In this document: in pieces, positions 8,945 through 18,441 of the stretch
Layout of the letters: each line of letters begins with the position of its first letter
How positions within the stretch are numbered: the stretch's first letter is position 1
Source: an alpha proteobacterium L41A
GTDB lineage: Bacteria > Pseudomonadota > Alphaproteobacteria > Caulobacterales > Caulobacteraceae
Length of the DNA stretch: 64,000 nt
Assembly (NCBI GenBank): GCA_000335735.1
Contig: AMYY01000004.1
Coordinates: 62,001-126,000, forward strand
Direction of reading: 5' to 3'
The notes under the pieces: model-generated
The model's input: only the letters and a program-made list of their open reading frames with translations
Database searches by the model: none
Told to the model about the DNA's origin: nothing
Position numbers and translations under genes: made by a program

Positions 8945-9047
8945 GCCGTGCGGATTGCGCCCTGGGTTTCATGTAGCGGCCGTGCCGCAAGCGCGAAATC
9001 AAAGTCCGGTTTCGGATTGTTTCGGTCTGAGACACATCCGAAAACGA

Positions 9048-9080
9048 GAAACGCCCCGGAGGCGGGCTCCGGGGCGTTTC
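9048..9080 (-). terminator. Rho-independent terminator between ftsZ and lpxC
   Basis: A perfect 14-bp G+C-rich stem, GAAACGCCCCGGAG pairing with CTCCGGGGCGTTTC, closes a 5-nt loop. It lies 18 bp past the ftsZ stop codon. On the minus strand it is followed by TCTCGTTTTCGG, a short T tract. It should end most ftsZ transcription, so lpxC probably has its own promoter in the roughly 100 bp left. Confidence 0.85.
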
Positions 9081-9097
9081 GTCGTCATTTGGGATGT

Positions 9098-10675
9098 TTA
9101 GTTGGCCAGACGGCGGAGAAAGGATGGGATTTCCAGGTCGTCATCGGCCTGTCCCGCCTCCAGTTCCGGCTGCTGAACCGGTTGGGCCGAGGAGCGCGTC
9201 GGCTGCGGCGCATAGGAGGTCTCGTGCTGGGGCTGGGTGCGCTTGCCGCGTCCGAACAGGCTCCAGCCGCTGCGGCGGTGGTCACGGTCGTCGTAACCGT
9301 CGTCGGCTTGAGGTTGCTGCGCCGCAGGCGCCGCGCGCTCATAGAGATCGCCTTGCGGCGCGACGCGCGGGGCCGGCGCGCGGGTCTCATATTCCTCGAC
9401 CCAGGGATCGACGATGGGGTCCAAGGCGCGCGGTTGCGGCTCGGCGACGCGGATCACCGGCTCGGGGCGCGGTTCCGGTTCGCGAGCGGCAGGGGCCTGA
9501 AAGGTCGGGACGACCGGCGCCACCTCGATGCGGGACTCGGGCGCGCGAGGCGCTTCAGCGCGGACCGGCTCGCGATAGGTCTCACGGGTCGGTTCCGGGG
9601 CGCGCGAGGCTTGCGTGCCATACAGACCACCCGCCGAGCGGCGCGCGTCATGGCTGGCCAGCGGCGCGCTGGCGGCCGGCGGGGCGATGGGTTCGATGCG
9701 ACGCACCTCGCCCTCGTCCATGCCGGTCGCGACGACCGAGACGCGGATCTTGCCGTCCAGGGCCGGGTCGAAGGCCGCGCCGAAGATGATGTTGGCGTCG
9801 CCGTCCACTTCCGCGCTGATGGCGTTGGCGGCTTCGTCGACTTCCAGCAAGGTCATGTCCAGACCGCCGGTGATGTTCACCAGCACCGCCTTGGCGCCCT
9901 TCAGGCTGGTCTCGTCCAGCAGCGGGTTGGCGATGGCGTTCTGGGCCGCCAGCAGGGCGCGGTCGTCGCCTGTGGCCTCGCCCGTGCCCATCATCGCCTT
10001 GCCCATCTCGGACATGACGGCGCGCACGTCGGCGAAGTCCAGGTTGATCAGACCCGGCAGAATCATCAGGTCGGTGATCGAGCGGACACCCGAATGCAGG
10101 ACCTGATCGGCCATGCCGAAGGCGTCGGCGAAGGTCGTGCGCTCATTGGCGACGCGGAACAGGTTCTGGTTCGGGATGACGATCAGGGTGTCGACATAGC
10201 GTTGCAGCTCGGCGACGCCCGCGTCGGCCAGACGCATCCGATGGCGACCTTCGAAGGTGAAGGGCTTGGTCACGACGCCGACGGTCAGGATGCCGCGATC
10301 ACGCGCGCACTTGGCGATGACCGGCGCCGCGCCGGTGCCGGTGCCGCCGCCCATGCCGCAGGTGATGAACACCATGTGGGCGCCTTCGAGGTGCTGATGG
10401 ATCTCGTCGGCGGACTCCTCGGCGGCGTTCATGCCGACTTCGGGGTGGGCGCCGGCGCCCAGGCCTTGGGTGATCGTCTCGCCCAGTTGTATGCGGCGAT
10501 CGGTCTTGGCGAAGCTGAGGTGCTGCGCGTCGGTGTTGGCCACGACGAACTCGACCCCTTCAAGGCCGGCGTCGATCATATTGTTCACGGCGTTGCCGCC
10601 GGCGCCGCCGACGCCGAACACGACGATGCGGGGCTTCAGTTCAGTGTGTTGCGGCTTGACCAATGAGAGCGACAT
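9098..10675 (-). CDS. ftsZ: Cell division GTPase FtsZ
   Basis: This 525-residue tubulin homologue polymerises into the cytokinetic ring. The GTPase core (about residues 10-320) carries [14 protein letters not shown], the tubulin signature [15 protein letters not shown] and the synergy region [12 protein letters not shown] Pro/Glu/Arg-rich disordered linker of nearly 190 residues follows, as in Caulobacter, then the conserved C-terminal peptide [14 protein letters not shown] that binds FtsA and other partners. Its upstream region has a CtrA-like box and two GANTC sites. It is separated from ftsA by a TonB receptor gene. Confidence 0.98.
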   Translation of the reverse strand: MSLSLVKPQHTELKPRIVVFGVGGAGGNAVNNMIDAGLEGVEFVVANTDAQHLSFAKTDRRIQLGETITQGLGAGAHPEVGMNAAEESADEIHQHLEGAHMVFITCGMGGGTGTGAAPVIAKCARDRGILTVGVVTKPFTFEGRHRMRLADAGVAELQRYVDTLIVIPNQNLFRVANERTTFADAFGMADQVLHSGVRSITDLMILPGLINLDFADVRAVMSEMGKAMMGTGEATGDDRALLAAQNAIANPLLDETSLKGAKAVLVNITGGLDMTLLEVDEAANAISAEVDGDANIIFGAAFDPALDGKIRVSVVATGMDEGEVRRIEPIAPPAASAPLASHDARRSAGGLYGTQASRAPEPTRETYREPVRAEAPRAPESRIEVAPVVPTFQAPAAREPEPRPEPVIRVAEPQPRALDPIVDPWVEEYETRAPAPRVAPQGDLYERAAPAAQQPQADDGYDDRDHRRSGWSLFGRGKRTQPQHETSYAPQPTRSSAQPVQQPELEAGQADDDLEIPSFLRRLAN

Positions 10676-10728
10676 ATTCTGTTTCCGACCTGCTGACCCG
10701 CCCCTTCAAACCTAACGACCGCCCCGCC

Positions 10729-10804
10729 GAATCGCTTTGGTTATGAGCGCGTTAAGGATTGCGCCCATGAAGGTTAAGAGAAGGTTACGGCGATAATGTG
10801 AGTC
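10729..10804 (-). promoter_or_regulatory. ftsZ upstream region: CtrA-like box and two GANTC sites
   Basis: TTAA-N7-TTAC at 10774-10788 matches the CtrA consensus TTAA-N7-TTAA at seven of eight bases. It lies about 100 bp upstream of the ftsZ ATG. GAATC at 10729-10733 and GAGTC at 10800-10804 are CcrM methylation sites. In Caulobacter, ftsZ is repressed by CtrA and activated through GANTC methylation with GcrA. Finding both signals here, with ccrM in the same window, suggests the circuit is conserved. No mapped -10/-35 is claimed. Confidence 0.6.
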
Positions 10805-10911
10805 GGACCTAAGAACACCCCAAACCGAAAGCGTTGCCGGAGTTTTATGGCCGACAGCGAAGACCGCTCGGCCCGCGCATCACGATCGATGACGCCATTG
10901 GAAAATGAAAA

Positions 10912-10941
10912 TGGGCGGAAGACGTTTCCGTCTTCCGCCCA
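10912..10941 (-). terminator. Terminator of the TonB receptor gene
   Basis: A 12-bp perfect stem, TGGGCGGAAGAC pairing with GTCTTCCGCCCA, closes a 6-nt loop about 20 bp past the receptor stop codon. On the minus strand it is followed by the T-rich CATTTTCATTTTCC. It insulates ftsZ from read-through of the receptor gene. Confidence 0.85.
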
Positions 10942-10961
10942 CTTCAGGACCCTACGAAAGC

Positions 10962-13900
10962 TTAGAAGCTGACGCGCGCGCCCATCACGAAGCGACGTCC
11001 CAGACCGTCGTAGACAGCCGGTTCGGTCGTCCAGCCGGTCGGTTGGCCATAGCCCTGACCGATGTAGACATACTCGTCAAAGATGTTGTCGACGCCCGCA
11101 AAGACCGTGGCCTTCGGCGTAATGGCGTAACGAACCTGCAGATCCGAGAAGGTCTTCAGACCGATATAGCCGCTGATGTCGTCATCGGCGCAATCATCCA
11201 GATCGAAGTAGCAGCTCTCACCAACGAACTGGGTCTGCCACGACACCGTCAGGGCGTTCCGGCGATACAGCAGATCCAGTTGAGCCTTGTTCTTCGACAG
11301 GCCCGTGGTGCCTGCCGATTCAACCAGTTCTGCACCCGGCAACGGCGAAGTCTTGTACTCGTCAAGATGCTGATAGGTCAGGCTGGCGACAAGCGTACCC
11401 CAGTTGCCGCCGAAGTTGCGGGTGACGGGGAAGTTGTCGAAGTCAAACGTGTAGCTGGCTTGAACGTCGATACCGCTGGTCTTGAACGTTCCCAGGTTCT
11501 GCGTTTGGGAGTTCAGTTCACGCATTGCGCCGACCTGCGCCGTACCAGCTGCGTAACGAATGACCGCCTGACAGAACGGGCTGGACGCGTTGTAGACACC
11601 GCCGCTGTTGACATAGCATTCGTTCAAGCTGGTGCCGCGTGCCAGGTTGGCGATGATGTCATCGATTTCGATGTTGAAGTAATCCACTGAGATCGAGAAC
11701 GGCGACAGCCAATCGTACCAATCCGCATTGAACAGAACGCCGCCGGTGATGCTGGTGCTCTTTTCTTGGCTCAGGTTCGGGTTGCCGCTGTTGAAGCCGC
11801 CCGTGCCTTGTGCCTCGGCTTGGGTTTGAGCAAACACGCCGTCACGAGCGACACGCGCCGCCAGGGTCGGATCGGCCAAGCAGGCCCGGGCCTGATCGCT
11901 TCCGATCGTCGACGCATTGACGCCGCTGGCGGCGACGTTCGACGGATTGGCGATGTCCACACGCGTATTCGTAAACGCCGCTTGGCCGCCCGAGGTCGTC
12001 AAACCGCGGCAGGGATCAAGGTTGGTCGGGAAGGTCTGAGACCGGCCGGAGAACAGCTCGCTGATGTTAGGCGCACGAACCGCGACGGAATACTGCGAAC
12101 GGAACTTGATCCAGTCCGTCGGCATATACTCCAGCGACGCCGCCCAGGCCTCAGTGTTGCCGACGGTCGAATAATCCGACAGGCGGCCCGACAGGTTCAG
12201 GTCGAGTTGATGCGCGAAAGGCATGTCACGAAGCAGCGGAACACGAAGTTCGGCGAAGCCTTCGATGACCTTGAAGTCACCCTTGGTTTCAGGGGCGATG
12301 TTGCCGCTGGCCAAGCCCTGCTGGAGCGTGGAGTCGGGCGTGTTACGCGACTCTTCACGACGGTATTCGGAACCCACGACGAACTGGATCGGGCCAGCCG
12401 GCAGTTCGAACAGGTCGCCGCTCAGGAAGCCGTTCAGGACCTTCTGATCGACGAAGGAGTCGAACGAGTTCTGAACCTTGATGTAGTTGACCACGCCCTG
12501 CGACGCGCCACCTTCTTCGAAGATACGGAACGGCGTACAACCACGAGCACGCTCTGCGATGTTGCGGCAAGCCAGCACGCCACCACCCGTGTCGACCACG
12601 TCGAGCGTATTGATTAGGCGATCCTTGAGAATGCCGCCGTTCGTGAGCTGCTGCTCCGAGCTGCGACCCCAGTTGCCGCTGATTTCATACTTGAGGTTCA
12701 TCGAACCCGGAAGCTCGCCTTCCAGGCCGGCGACGACGCGGAACAGGTCGCGGGTCGCTTCGTTCTGACGGTTGCCGAACTCGGTCATGCGGCGTTGGAA
12801 GCCAACGACGCGCTGAGCGTCGGTCAGACCGGGAGTGCGATCACGAACCGCTTGACGGATGGACTCGGGAACGATCGCGCTGACCAGGGGAATACCATAA
12901 AGGCAGCCGGTGGCCGAGCACTCCGGGGGCAAACCAACATCTCGCGCGTCGCGGAAGATATCCGCGCCTGAAACGGGGCTTGGCTCGATGTCGCTCTTGG
13001 TTTGGCCGCGGTAGTATGAACCTTCAAAGAAGAAGCGGTTGTTGTCGTTGAAATCATAAAGCGCCTGGCCGGAGAACTGCAGCGCCGTATTCGGCACATA
13101 CAACTGACGGCTGCCCTGACGGTTGAAGCCGTCGGTGGCAGCAGCATACGGGCGTTGAGCGCCGGTTGTCGGCTCATACACGCGGTTCGAGTTGTTCAGG
13201 CCGATGCCGGGGACGATCGCGACGCCACGCGGAATGAAGCTTGAGCCGTAGAAGTAGCGCGTTTCGCCGAAGGTGCCGTCCGCGAAGTTCAGACCACCTA
13301 GGCCGTCACGATCCATGCCACGGTCGGCGCGATCACGGGCGTAGACAGCCTTGTTTTCCTGATAGGACAGGGTGCCGACGAAATTGCCGCGATCATCGGC
13401 GAAGTTCGAACCAAACTTGGTGCCAACCTTGTAGTTCTCGCGATCGCCACGATCGGTGATGCCGTACTGACCGAAGAGTTGGAACCCTTCGTAATCCTTG
13501 TCCGTGATGATGTTCACCACGCCGGCCAAGGCGTCAGAACCATAGATCGACGAGGCGCCGCCGGTGACGACGTCAACGCGGTCGATGAACTCGGTCGGCA
13601 GGCTGTTGAAGTCGACAACTTGCGTGCCCGGCAGACCGGCAACGAAGCGACGGCCGTTCACCAGAACGAGGGTGCGGTCTTCGCCGAGGTTGCGAAGGTT
13701 GACCGTCGCAACGCCGTTGCCTTGCGTGAAGAAGTTGGAATTGGTGGGCGTCAGCGAGGAAACGCCTGCGGCGGGCAAGGTGCGGAGGATTTCGCCCAGG
13801 TTCACTTCACCCGTGTTGGCGATGGCCTCGGACGACACGACCTGCACCTGGGTAGGCGCGTCTTGGTTCGGGCGGACGATGCGCGAACCGGTGACGACGA

Positions 13901-14021
13901 TTTCGCCGACTTCGGTTGCGTCTTGGTTGCCGGCAGTCGATTGCGCGAACGAAGGCGCAGCGACGGCCAGAACGCCGGCAAGAATCGTCGTCCCAAACAG
14001 ATATTGTCGTTTCAAATGCAT
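10962..14021 (-). CDS. TonB-dependent outer-membrane receptor
   Basis: This outer-membrane beta-barrel transporter has about 1019 residues. I start it at the ATG at 14021, which gives a proper signal peptide (MHLKRQYLFGTTILAGVLAV, cleaved after SFAQ). A start 99 nt upstream would bury it. Next come a TonB-box-like stretch (VGEIVVTGSRI) and a plug domain with LRNLGEDRTLVLVNGRRFV and ASSIYGSDALAGVVNIIT. The long barrel ends VYDGLGRRFVMGARVSF, with a terminal Phe as usual for BAM substrates. The large family of such receptors in Caulobacterales takes up glycans, iron chelates or vitamins; the substrate is unknown. Its bases are less G+C-rich than its neighbours, and it interrupts the usual ftsA-ftsZ pair. 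Confidence 0.93.
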   Translation of the reverse strand: MHLKRQYLFGTTILAGVLAVAAPSFAQSTAGNQDATEVGEIVVTGSRIVRPNQDAPTQVQVVSSEAIANTGEVNLGEILRTLPAAGVSSLTPTNSNFFTQGNGVATVNLRNLGEDRTLVLVNGRRFVAGLPGTQVVDFNSLPTEFIDRVDVVTGGASSIYGSDALAGVVNIITDKDYEGFQLFGQYGITDRGDRENYKVGTKFGSNFADDRGNFVGTLSYQENKAVYARDRADRGMDRDGLGGLNFADGTFGETRYFYGSSFIPRGVAIVPGIGLNNSNRVYEPTTGAQRPYAAATDGFNRQGSRQLYVPNTALQFSGQALYDFNDNNRFFFEGSYYRGQTKSDIEPSPVSGADIFRDARDVGLPPECSATGCLYGIPLVSAIVPESIRQAVRDRTPGLTDAQRVVGFQRRMTEFGNRQNEATRDLFRVVAGLEGELPGSMNLKYEISGNWGRSSEQQLTNGGILKDRLINTLDVVDTGGGVLACRNIAERARGCTPFRIFEEGGASQGVVNYIKVQNSFDSFVDQKVLNGFLSGDLFELPAGPIQFVVGSEYRREESRNTPDSTLQQGLASGNIAPETKGDFKVIEGFAELRVPLLRDMPFAHQLDLNLSGRLSDYSTVGNTEAWAASLEYMPTDWIKFRSQYSVAVRAPNISELFSGRSQTFPTNLDPCRGLTTSGGQAAFTNTRVDIANPSNVAASGVNASTIGSDQARACLADPTLAARVARDGVFAQTQAEAQGTGGFNSGNPNLSQEKSTSITGGVLFNADWYDWLSPFSISVDYFNIEIDDIIANLARGTSLNECYVNSGGVYNASSPFCQAVIRYAAGTAQVGAMRELNSQTQNLGTFKTSGIDVQASYTFDFDNFPVTRNFGGNWGTLVASLTYQHLDEYKTSPLPGAELVESAGTTGLSKNKAQLDLLYRRNALTVSWQTQFVGESCYFDLDDCADDDISGYIGLKTFSDLQVRYAITPKATVFAGVDNIFDEYVYIGQGYGQPTGWTTEPAVYDGLGRRFVMGARVSF

Positions 14022-14204
14022 TTTGTGCCCCAATGGAATGTAGCGAACAACAGCAATCCACACCCCAATCCCGGATGCGCGCTTGAGCGTCTCGTCTAAT
14101 GCATTCCAACGGAACGGCAAGCTTTGTGACCGAAATCCGGCCAGCTCGCGTCGGGAGTGTTACAGTCGAGCAACAGTTTCATTTCGGGACAAGGAAATCG
14201 GAAT

Positions 14205-14223
14205 GCGTGTGCGAGCCACACGC
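14205..14223 (-). terminator. Weak stem-loop downstream of ftsA
   Basis: A 7-bp stem (GCGTGTG/CACACGC) with a 5-nt loop lies 73 bp past the ftsA stop, in the 274-bp gap before the TonB receptor start. No T run follows, so intrinsic termination is doubtful. The rest of the gap must hold the receptor promoter, but I see no clear -35/-10 pair. Confidence 0.3.
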
Positions 14224-14295
14224 AGCCAGTGTCTGCCGTGATGCCTCACGAGATGATGGGCACCGTTAGGAGACGTGCCTAGCGCCACGTTCGTG

Positions 14296-15630
14296 TCAGA
14301 GATTATCTCTTAGCCAGCCCGCCACGCGTCCCACAACGTTGCCACGGTGGATACGAGGAGCATCCGCAGCCGTGATCTGGCGCGCCATCAGCTTTCTTGC
14401 AGACACTGCCTCGCGCGGGCCGTAAGCGGCGCGGAGGAGGACGCCGGCGGTGGCGCAGAAGGCGGGGCCGGAGGCGGCATCGGCCAAATGTGGCGCCCGT
14501 TGGGGTTTTCCGAGGCGGACGGGACGGTCGAAGACGCGCACCGCGAGTTCGCGCACGCCGTTCAGCTGACTGGCCCCGCCGGTCAGGACGAGACCCGCGC
14601 CTGGCTCCAGGCCGACGCCGGCGTTTTTCAGTCGATCACGGAGCAGTTCGAGGGTTTCCTCGACGCGGGGGGCGATGACGGTCTTCAGCATGGCGCGCGG
14701 GACGATGACGGGTCCGGCCGAGGCGTCCTCGCCGCGCGGCGGGGCCTCCAGCATCTCGCGGTCCTCGTTGGCGCTGGCCATGGCCGAGCCGTGAAGGGTC
14801 TTGAGCCGTTCGGCGCCGGCTTTTGACGTCGACAGGCCGCGCGCGATGTCCGACGTGACGTGATCGCCCCCGACGTTCAGGCTTTCGATATGCAGCAATG
14901 ACCGCCCGCCCCACACGGCGGCGCTGGTCGAGCCGCCGCCCATGTCGATGCAGACGGCCCCCAGGTCCATCTCGTCTTCTTCCAGCGCAGCCAGAGACGA
15001 CACGACGGGCGCGGCGGCGACGCCCTGCAGGTCCAGGTGCGCCAGCTCCAGGCAGTGGCTGAGGGTCGTGAACACGTTTTCGGCCATCGAGACGACCAAC
15101 AGATCAAGACCCAGCGAGCCGCCCCGCATCGAACGCGGATCATGCACGCCGCGCGCGCCGTCGACCGACCAGGCGATGGGCAGGACGTGGATCGGGCGGC
15201 GGTTGGGCAGGCGGATCTGGGCCAGAGCCATGCCGATGGCGCGCGCCAGATCGGCATCGCCGACCGGATTGGCGCCCAGCGACACCCGGGCCTGAACGCG
15301 GTGGCTGGCCATCTGGCCGATAGCCGTCGTGACGACGACGCCGGAAACCGGGCTCTGGGCCGCGCGCTCGGCGCGTTCGACGGCGTGGCCGATGGCCTGG
15401 GCCGCCTCGTCCATATTGATGATCGCCCCGCCCCTGACGCCCTTGGACTGGACGTGGCTGGCGCCCGCGACGCGGATGGTGCGGTCGGCGTGACGGACGC
15501 CGTCCGGCTTCATGATGAAGCACGAGACTTTGGACTGGCCAATATCCAACGCCGCAATCACGGGCGCACGACCGGCGCGAGGGTCCATGCCCCGACCGTG
15601 ATCATTCGCCGCGCCGCGTTGCTTGGTCAT
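14296..15630 (-). CDS. ftsA: Cell division protein FtsA
   Basis: This 444-residue actin-like ATPase tethers FtsZ polymers to the inner membrane and recruits the divisome. It has phosphate 1 in ALDIGQSKVSCFIM, phosphate 2 in VCIDMGGGSTSAAVW, the adenosine region LVLTGGASQLNGV and the C-terminal amphipathic membrane anchor VGRVAGWLRDNL. The ATG at 15630 was chosen because residues upstream of MTKQRGAANDHGRG read into ftsQ sequence. It follows ftsQ by 13 nt. Confidence 0.96.
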   Translation of the reverse strand: MTKQRGAANDHGRGMDPRAGRAPVIAALDIGQSKVSCFIMKPDGVRHADRTIRVAGASHVQSKGVRGGAIINMDEAAQAIGHAVERAERAAQSPVSGVVVTTAIGQMASHRVQARVSLGANPVGDADLARAIGMALAQIRLPNRRPIHVLPIAWSVDGARGVHDPRSMRGGSLGLDLLVVSMAENVFTTLSHCLELAHLDLQGVAAAPVVSSLAALEEDEMDLGAVCIDMGGGSTSAAVWGGRSLLHIESLNVGGDHVTSDIARGLSTSKAGAERLKTLHGSAMASANEDREMLEAPPRGEDASAGPVIVPRAMLKTVIAPRVEETLELLRDRLKNAGVGLEPGAGLVLTGGASQLNGVRELAVRVFDRPVRLGKPQRAPHLADAASGPAFCATAGVLLRAAYGPREAVSARKLMARQITAADAPRIHRGNVVGRVAGWLRDNL

Positions 15631-15643
15631 GTGTCTACGGTCC

Positions 15644-16531
15644 TTAGGCGTCACCGGCGGGTCGCACGGCGACCTCGTCCGGGGTTCTGAGATCGACGCG
15701 GGCGAAGCCCAGGTCGAGCAGGCGTTCGCGCTGGTCCAGCGCATCGAGGCGGATCAGGGCCGCCTCCTGTTCGGTGGCGGGAAGCTGGATCAGGCTGCCG
15801 TCCTTCAAACGCAGGTCCCAGCGGCGCTCGTCCACGCGCACCAGGGCATCCACCATCCCCATCAGTCGCGGGCGCTGGGCCAGCAGAGGCAGAATTTCGC
15901 CCGCAGCCACATCGGCGCCCTTGCCCACGACCAGCGGCAGCGTCGGATAACGACGCGCGTCGGCGCCGTCGATGACCTGGCCTCGGTTGTCGATCACCTT
16001 GATCTGACCGGCCACCTGCCAGACGGCCAGGCGGTCGTGTTCCTTGACCTCGACGATCAGGGTGTCGGGCAACAGGCGCACCACACGCGCCTCCTTGACC
16101 CAACCCACGCCCTGAACCCGCGTGCGGATGGCGTCCAGATCCAGGCTTGTGATCGGCTGACCGGAATACAGGCCCAGCGCGCGCTGGATCGCCGGCTCGG
16201 CCTCGGGCGAGGCGCCAGTGATGTGCACTCGCTTCAGCGTCAGGCCCATGCCGGCCGTCACATTGTCCAGGCCATGCGAAACCGATGCGCCGATCCGCTC
16301 GGCGCGGGCGCCCGTGGCCAGAACCCCGACCAGCAACAGCGCGCCGGCGCCCAGGGCGATCACGGCGGTGCGCGTCGAAATATCGACACGGCCGATGGCG
16401 GCCATTTTGCCGGGAACGGCGGACGCGTTCTGGGCCCCGCCGCGCGACCGTCCTCCGCCCTTGGAAGCCGAACCGCGCTGTGGAGCCTGATTAGAACCCT
16501 GTCGCCGGCCGCCGCGAACTACCGCGGGCAT
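15644..16531 (-). CDS. ftsQ: Cell division protein FtsQ
   Basis: This bitopic inner-membrane divisome protein of about 295 residues links early and late division proteins. A basic, Gly/Arg-rich cytoplasmic tail leads to one transmembrane helix ([20 protein letters not shown]). The periplasmic POTRA domain follows ([18 protein letters not shown]) and then the FtsQ beta domain ([20 protein letters not shown]). The start is taken at ATG 16531, which overlaps ddl by 13 nt. An ATG at 16552 would overlap by 34 nt. Confidence 0.95.
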   Translation of the reverse strand: MPAVVRGGRRQGSNQAPQRGSASKGGGRSRGGAQNASAVPGKMAAIGRVDISTRTAVIALGAGALLLVGVLATGARAERIGASVSHGLDNVTAGMGLTLKRVHITGASPEAEPAIQRALGLYSGQPITSLDLDAIRTRVQGVGWVKEARVVRLLPDTLIVEVKEHDRLAVWQVAGQIKVIDNRGQVIDGADARRYPTLPLVVGKGADVAAGEILPLLAQRPRLMGMVDALVRVDERRWDLRLKDGSLIQLPATEQEAALIRLDALDQRERLLDLGFARVDLRTPDEVAVRPAGDA

Positions 16532-17460
16532 GAGGCGTCCTCCACCATCCACCGAACCAGATCGTCATAGCTCATCCCGGTATGGGCGGCCTGCTCGGGC
16601 GCGAGCGAAGTCGGGGTCATGCCGGGCTGGGTATTGACCTCCAACAGGACCAGATCGTCCTTAACATCATCATAACGGAAGTCGGATCGCGACACGCCGC
16701 GGCACCCCATAGCCGCGTGCGCCGCCTCGGCCTGACGCAGCGCCTTCTCGAATACGTGCGGCGGCAAGACGGCTGGCAGGACGTGCACCGATCCGCCCGG
16801 CGCATATTTGGCCTCATAGTCATAGAAGCCCTTGGTCGGGGTGATGTCCGTGACGGTCAGGGCGCGCGGCCCTGCCGGTTCGCCCAGCACGGTGACGCAC
16901 AGCTCCTTGCCGGCGATATAGGGCTCGACGACGACCTGCTCTCCGTAAGCCCACCCCGGTTCGCCCACTTCGGAAACCGGCCGGTTGGCGCCTTCGCGCA
17001 CCAGGAAGACGCCGACGGACGAGCCCTCGGCATTGGGCTTGACCACATAGGGCGGGTCGATGACGTGGCGGCTGGCGACTTCGTGACGATCGTAAAGACC
17101 GCCGCCCGGCACCTTGATGCCCGCCGCCCGCAGCACGGCCTTGGACTTGTCCTTGTCCATCGCCAGGGCCGAGGCCAGCACGCCGGAATGGGTGTAGGGA
17201 ATCCGCAGAGTCTCCAGCACGCCCTGGACGCAGCCGTCCTCGCCCCAGGCGCCGTGCAAGCAGTTCAGGACCACGTCCGGCTTGATCAGACCGGACAGCA
17301 CATTGGCCAGATCCCGCCCGGCGTCCACGCGACTGACGCGCACGCCCTGCCGCTCCAGCGCCTGCGCGCACTGCTCGCCCGACGAGAGGGACACCTCCCG
17401 CTCTGCGGAAAGGCCGCCCATCAGGACGGCGACGTGTAGATCTTTGAAAGCGCGGGCCAT
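16519..17460 (-). CDS. ddl: D-alanine--D-alanine ligase
   Basis: This 313-residue cytosolic ATP-grasp enzyme makes D-Ala-D-Ala for the pentapeptide of peptidoglycan. It shows [38 protein letters not shown], the ATP-binding [14 protein letters not shown], and the C-terminal Mg/substrate block SRSDFRYDD with [20 protein letters not shown]. It sits between murB and ftsQ as in the alphaproteobacterial dcw order. Confidence 0.97.
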   Translation of the reverse strand: MARAFKDLHVAVLMGGLSAEREVSLSSGEQCAQALERQGVRVSRVDAGRDLANVLSGLIKPDVVLNCLHGAWGEDGCVQGVLETLRIPYTHSGVLASALAMDKDKSKAVLRAAGIKVPGGGLYDRHEVASRHVIDPPYVVKPNAEGSSVGVFLVREGANRPVSEVGEPGWAYGEQVVVEPYIAGKELCVTVLGEPAGPRALTVTDITPTKGFYDYEAKYAPGGSVHVLPAVLPPHVFEKALRQAEAAHAAMGCRGVSRSDFRYDDVKDDLVLLEVNTQPGMTPTSLAPEQAAHTGMSYDDLVRWMVEDASCPR

Positions 17461-17538
17461 GACGCCTTGGATTGGGGCCTACATGTTTAACAGGCCGTCA
17501 ACCATTCGCGTCCGCCGACCATTTTTGCGCGGGATTTT

Positions 17539-18441
17539 CTATCCGGCTCGCCCGATCCGCTTGATCTCCCACTCCAGCTGAACGCCGGTCTTGGCCAGCA
17601 CATCGGCGCGAACCGCCTCGCCCAGGCCTTCGATATCGGCCGCAGTCGCTTCGCCGGGATTGATCATGAAGTTGGAGTGCAGTTCGCTGAACTTTGCCCC
17701 TCCCCCGGTTTCGGCGTGCAGCTTGCCGCGCCATCCGGCCTCATCCACCAGCTTCCACGACGAATGGCCCTCGGGGTTCTTGAACGTCGAGCCGCCCGTT
17801 TTCTCGCGGATCGGCTGGGTCGTCTCGCGACGACTCGTGATCTCGGATATCCGGGCCGCCACCGCCCCGGGTTCGTGGGCCGTGCCGCGATAGGTCGCCT
17901 CGATCCAGATGATGTCGGCCGGCGCCTGGGAATGTCGATAGGTGTAGCCGAAGTCGGCCAGGGCGTAGTCAACCCGCTCGCCCGTACGCGTCAGCCCCCA
18001 GGCCGACACCAGCACGTCCTTGGTCTCAGCTCCATAGCAACCGGCGTTCATGGTCAGGGCGCCGCCGATCGTGCCCGGAATGCCGGCGTAGAATTCCAGT
18101 CCGGCGATCCCCGCCTTGGCGCTGGCCTTGGCGACCATGGAATCCAGCGCGCCCGCGCCGGCCGTGACCGTGTCGCCGTCTGTCGTGATCTGCGCCCAAT
18201 AGCGGCCCGCCAGGCGGATCACCACGCCCTCGACCCCGCCGTCACGGACGATGACGTTCGATCCGACGCCCAGAACCGTCACCGGCACGGCCGGGTCCAG
18301 CGCCTTCAGGAAATCGGCCAGATCCTCGGCGTCCGCCGGAATGAACAGGGCCTCGGCCGCGCCGCCCACCCGGAACCAGGTGTAGGGCGCCAGCGGCTCG
18401 TCCCGCAGCAGCTTGCCGCGCACCTCGGGCAGAGCGATCAC
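17539..18441 (-). CDS. murB: UDP-N-acetylmuramate dehydrogenase
   Basis: This 300-residue FAD enzyme reduces UDP-GlcNAc-enolpyruvate to UDP-MurNAc. Motifs include [53 protein letters not shown], the catalytic-Ser region [12 protein letters not shown] and [18 protein letters not shown]. The start is a GTG at 18441 that overlaps the murC stop in a GTGA. The open frame continues upstream only as the shadow of murC. Confidence 0.96.
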   Translation of the reverse strand: MIALPEVRGKLLRDEPLAPYTWFRVGGAAEALFIPADAEDLADFLKALDPAVPVTVLGVGSNVIVRDGGVEGVVIRLAGRYWAQITTDGDTVTAGAGALDSMVAKASAKAGIAGLEFYAGIPGTIGGALTMNAGCYGAETKDVLVSAWGLTRTGERVDYALADFGYTYRHSQAPADIIWIEATYRGTAHEPGAVAARISEITSRRETTQPIREKTGGSTFKNPEGHSSWKLVDEAGWRGKLHAETGGGAKFSELHSNFMINPGEATAADIEGLGEAVRADVLAKTGVQLEWEIKRIGRAG

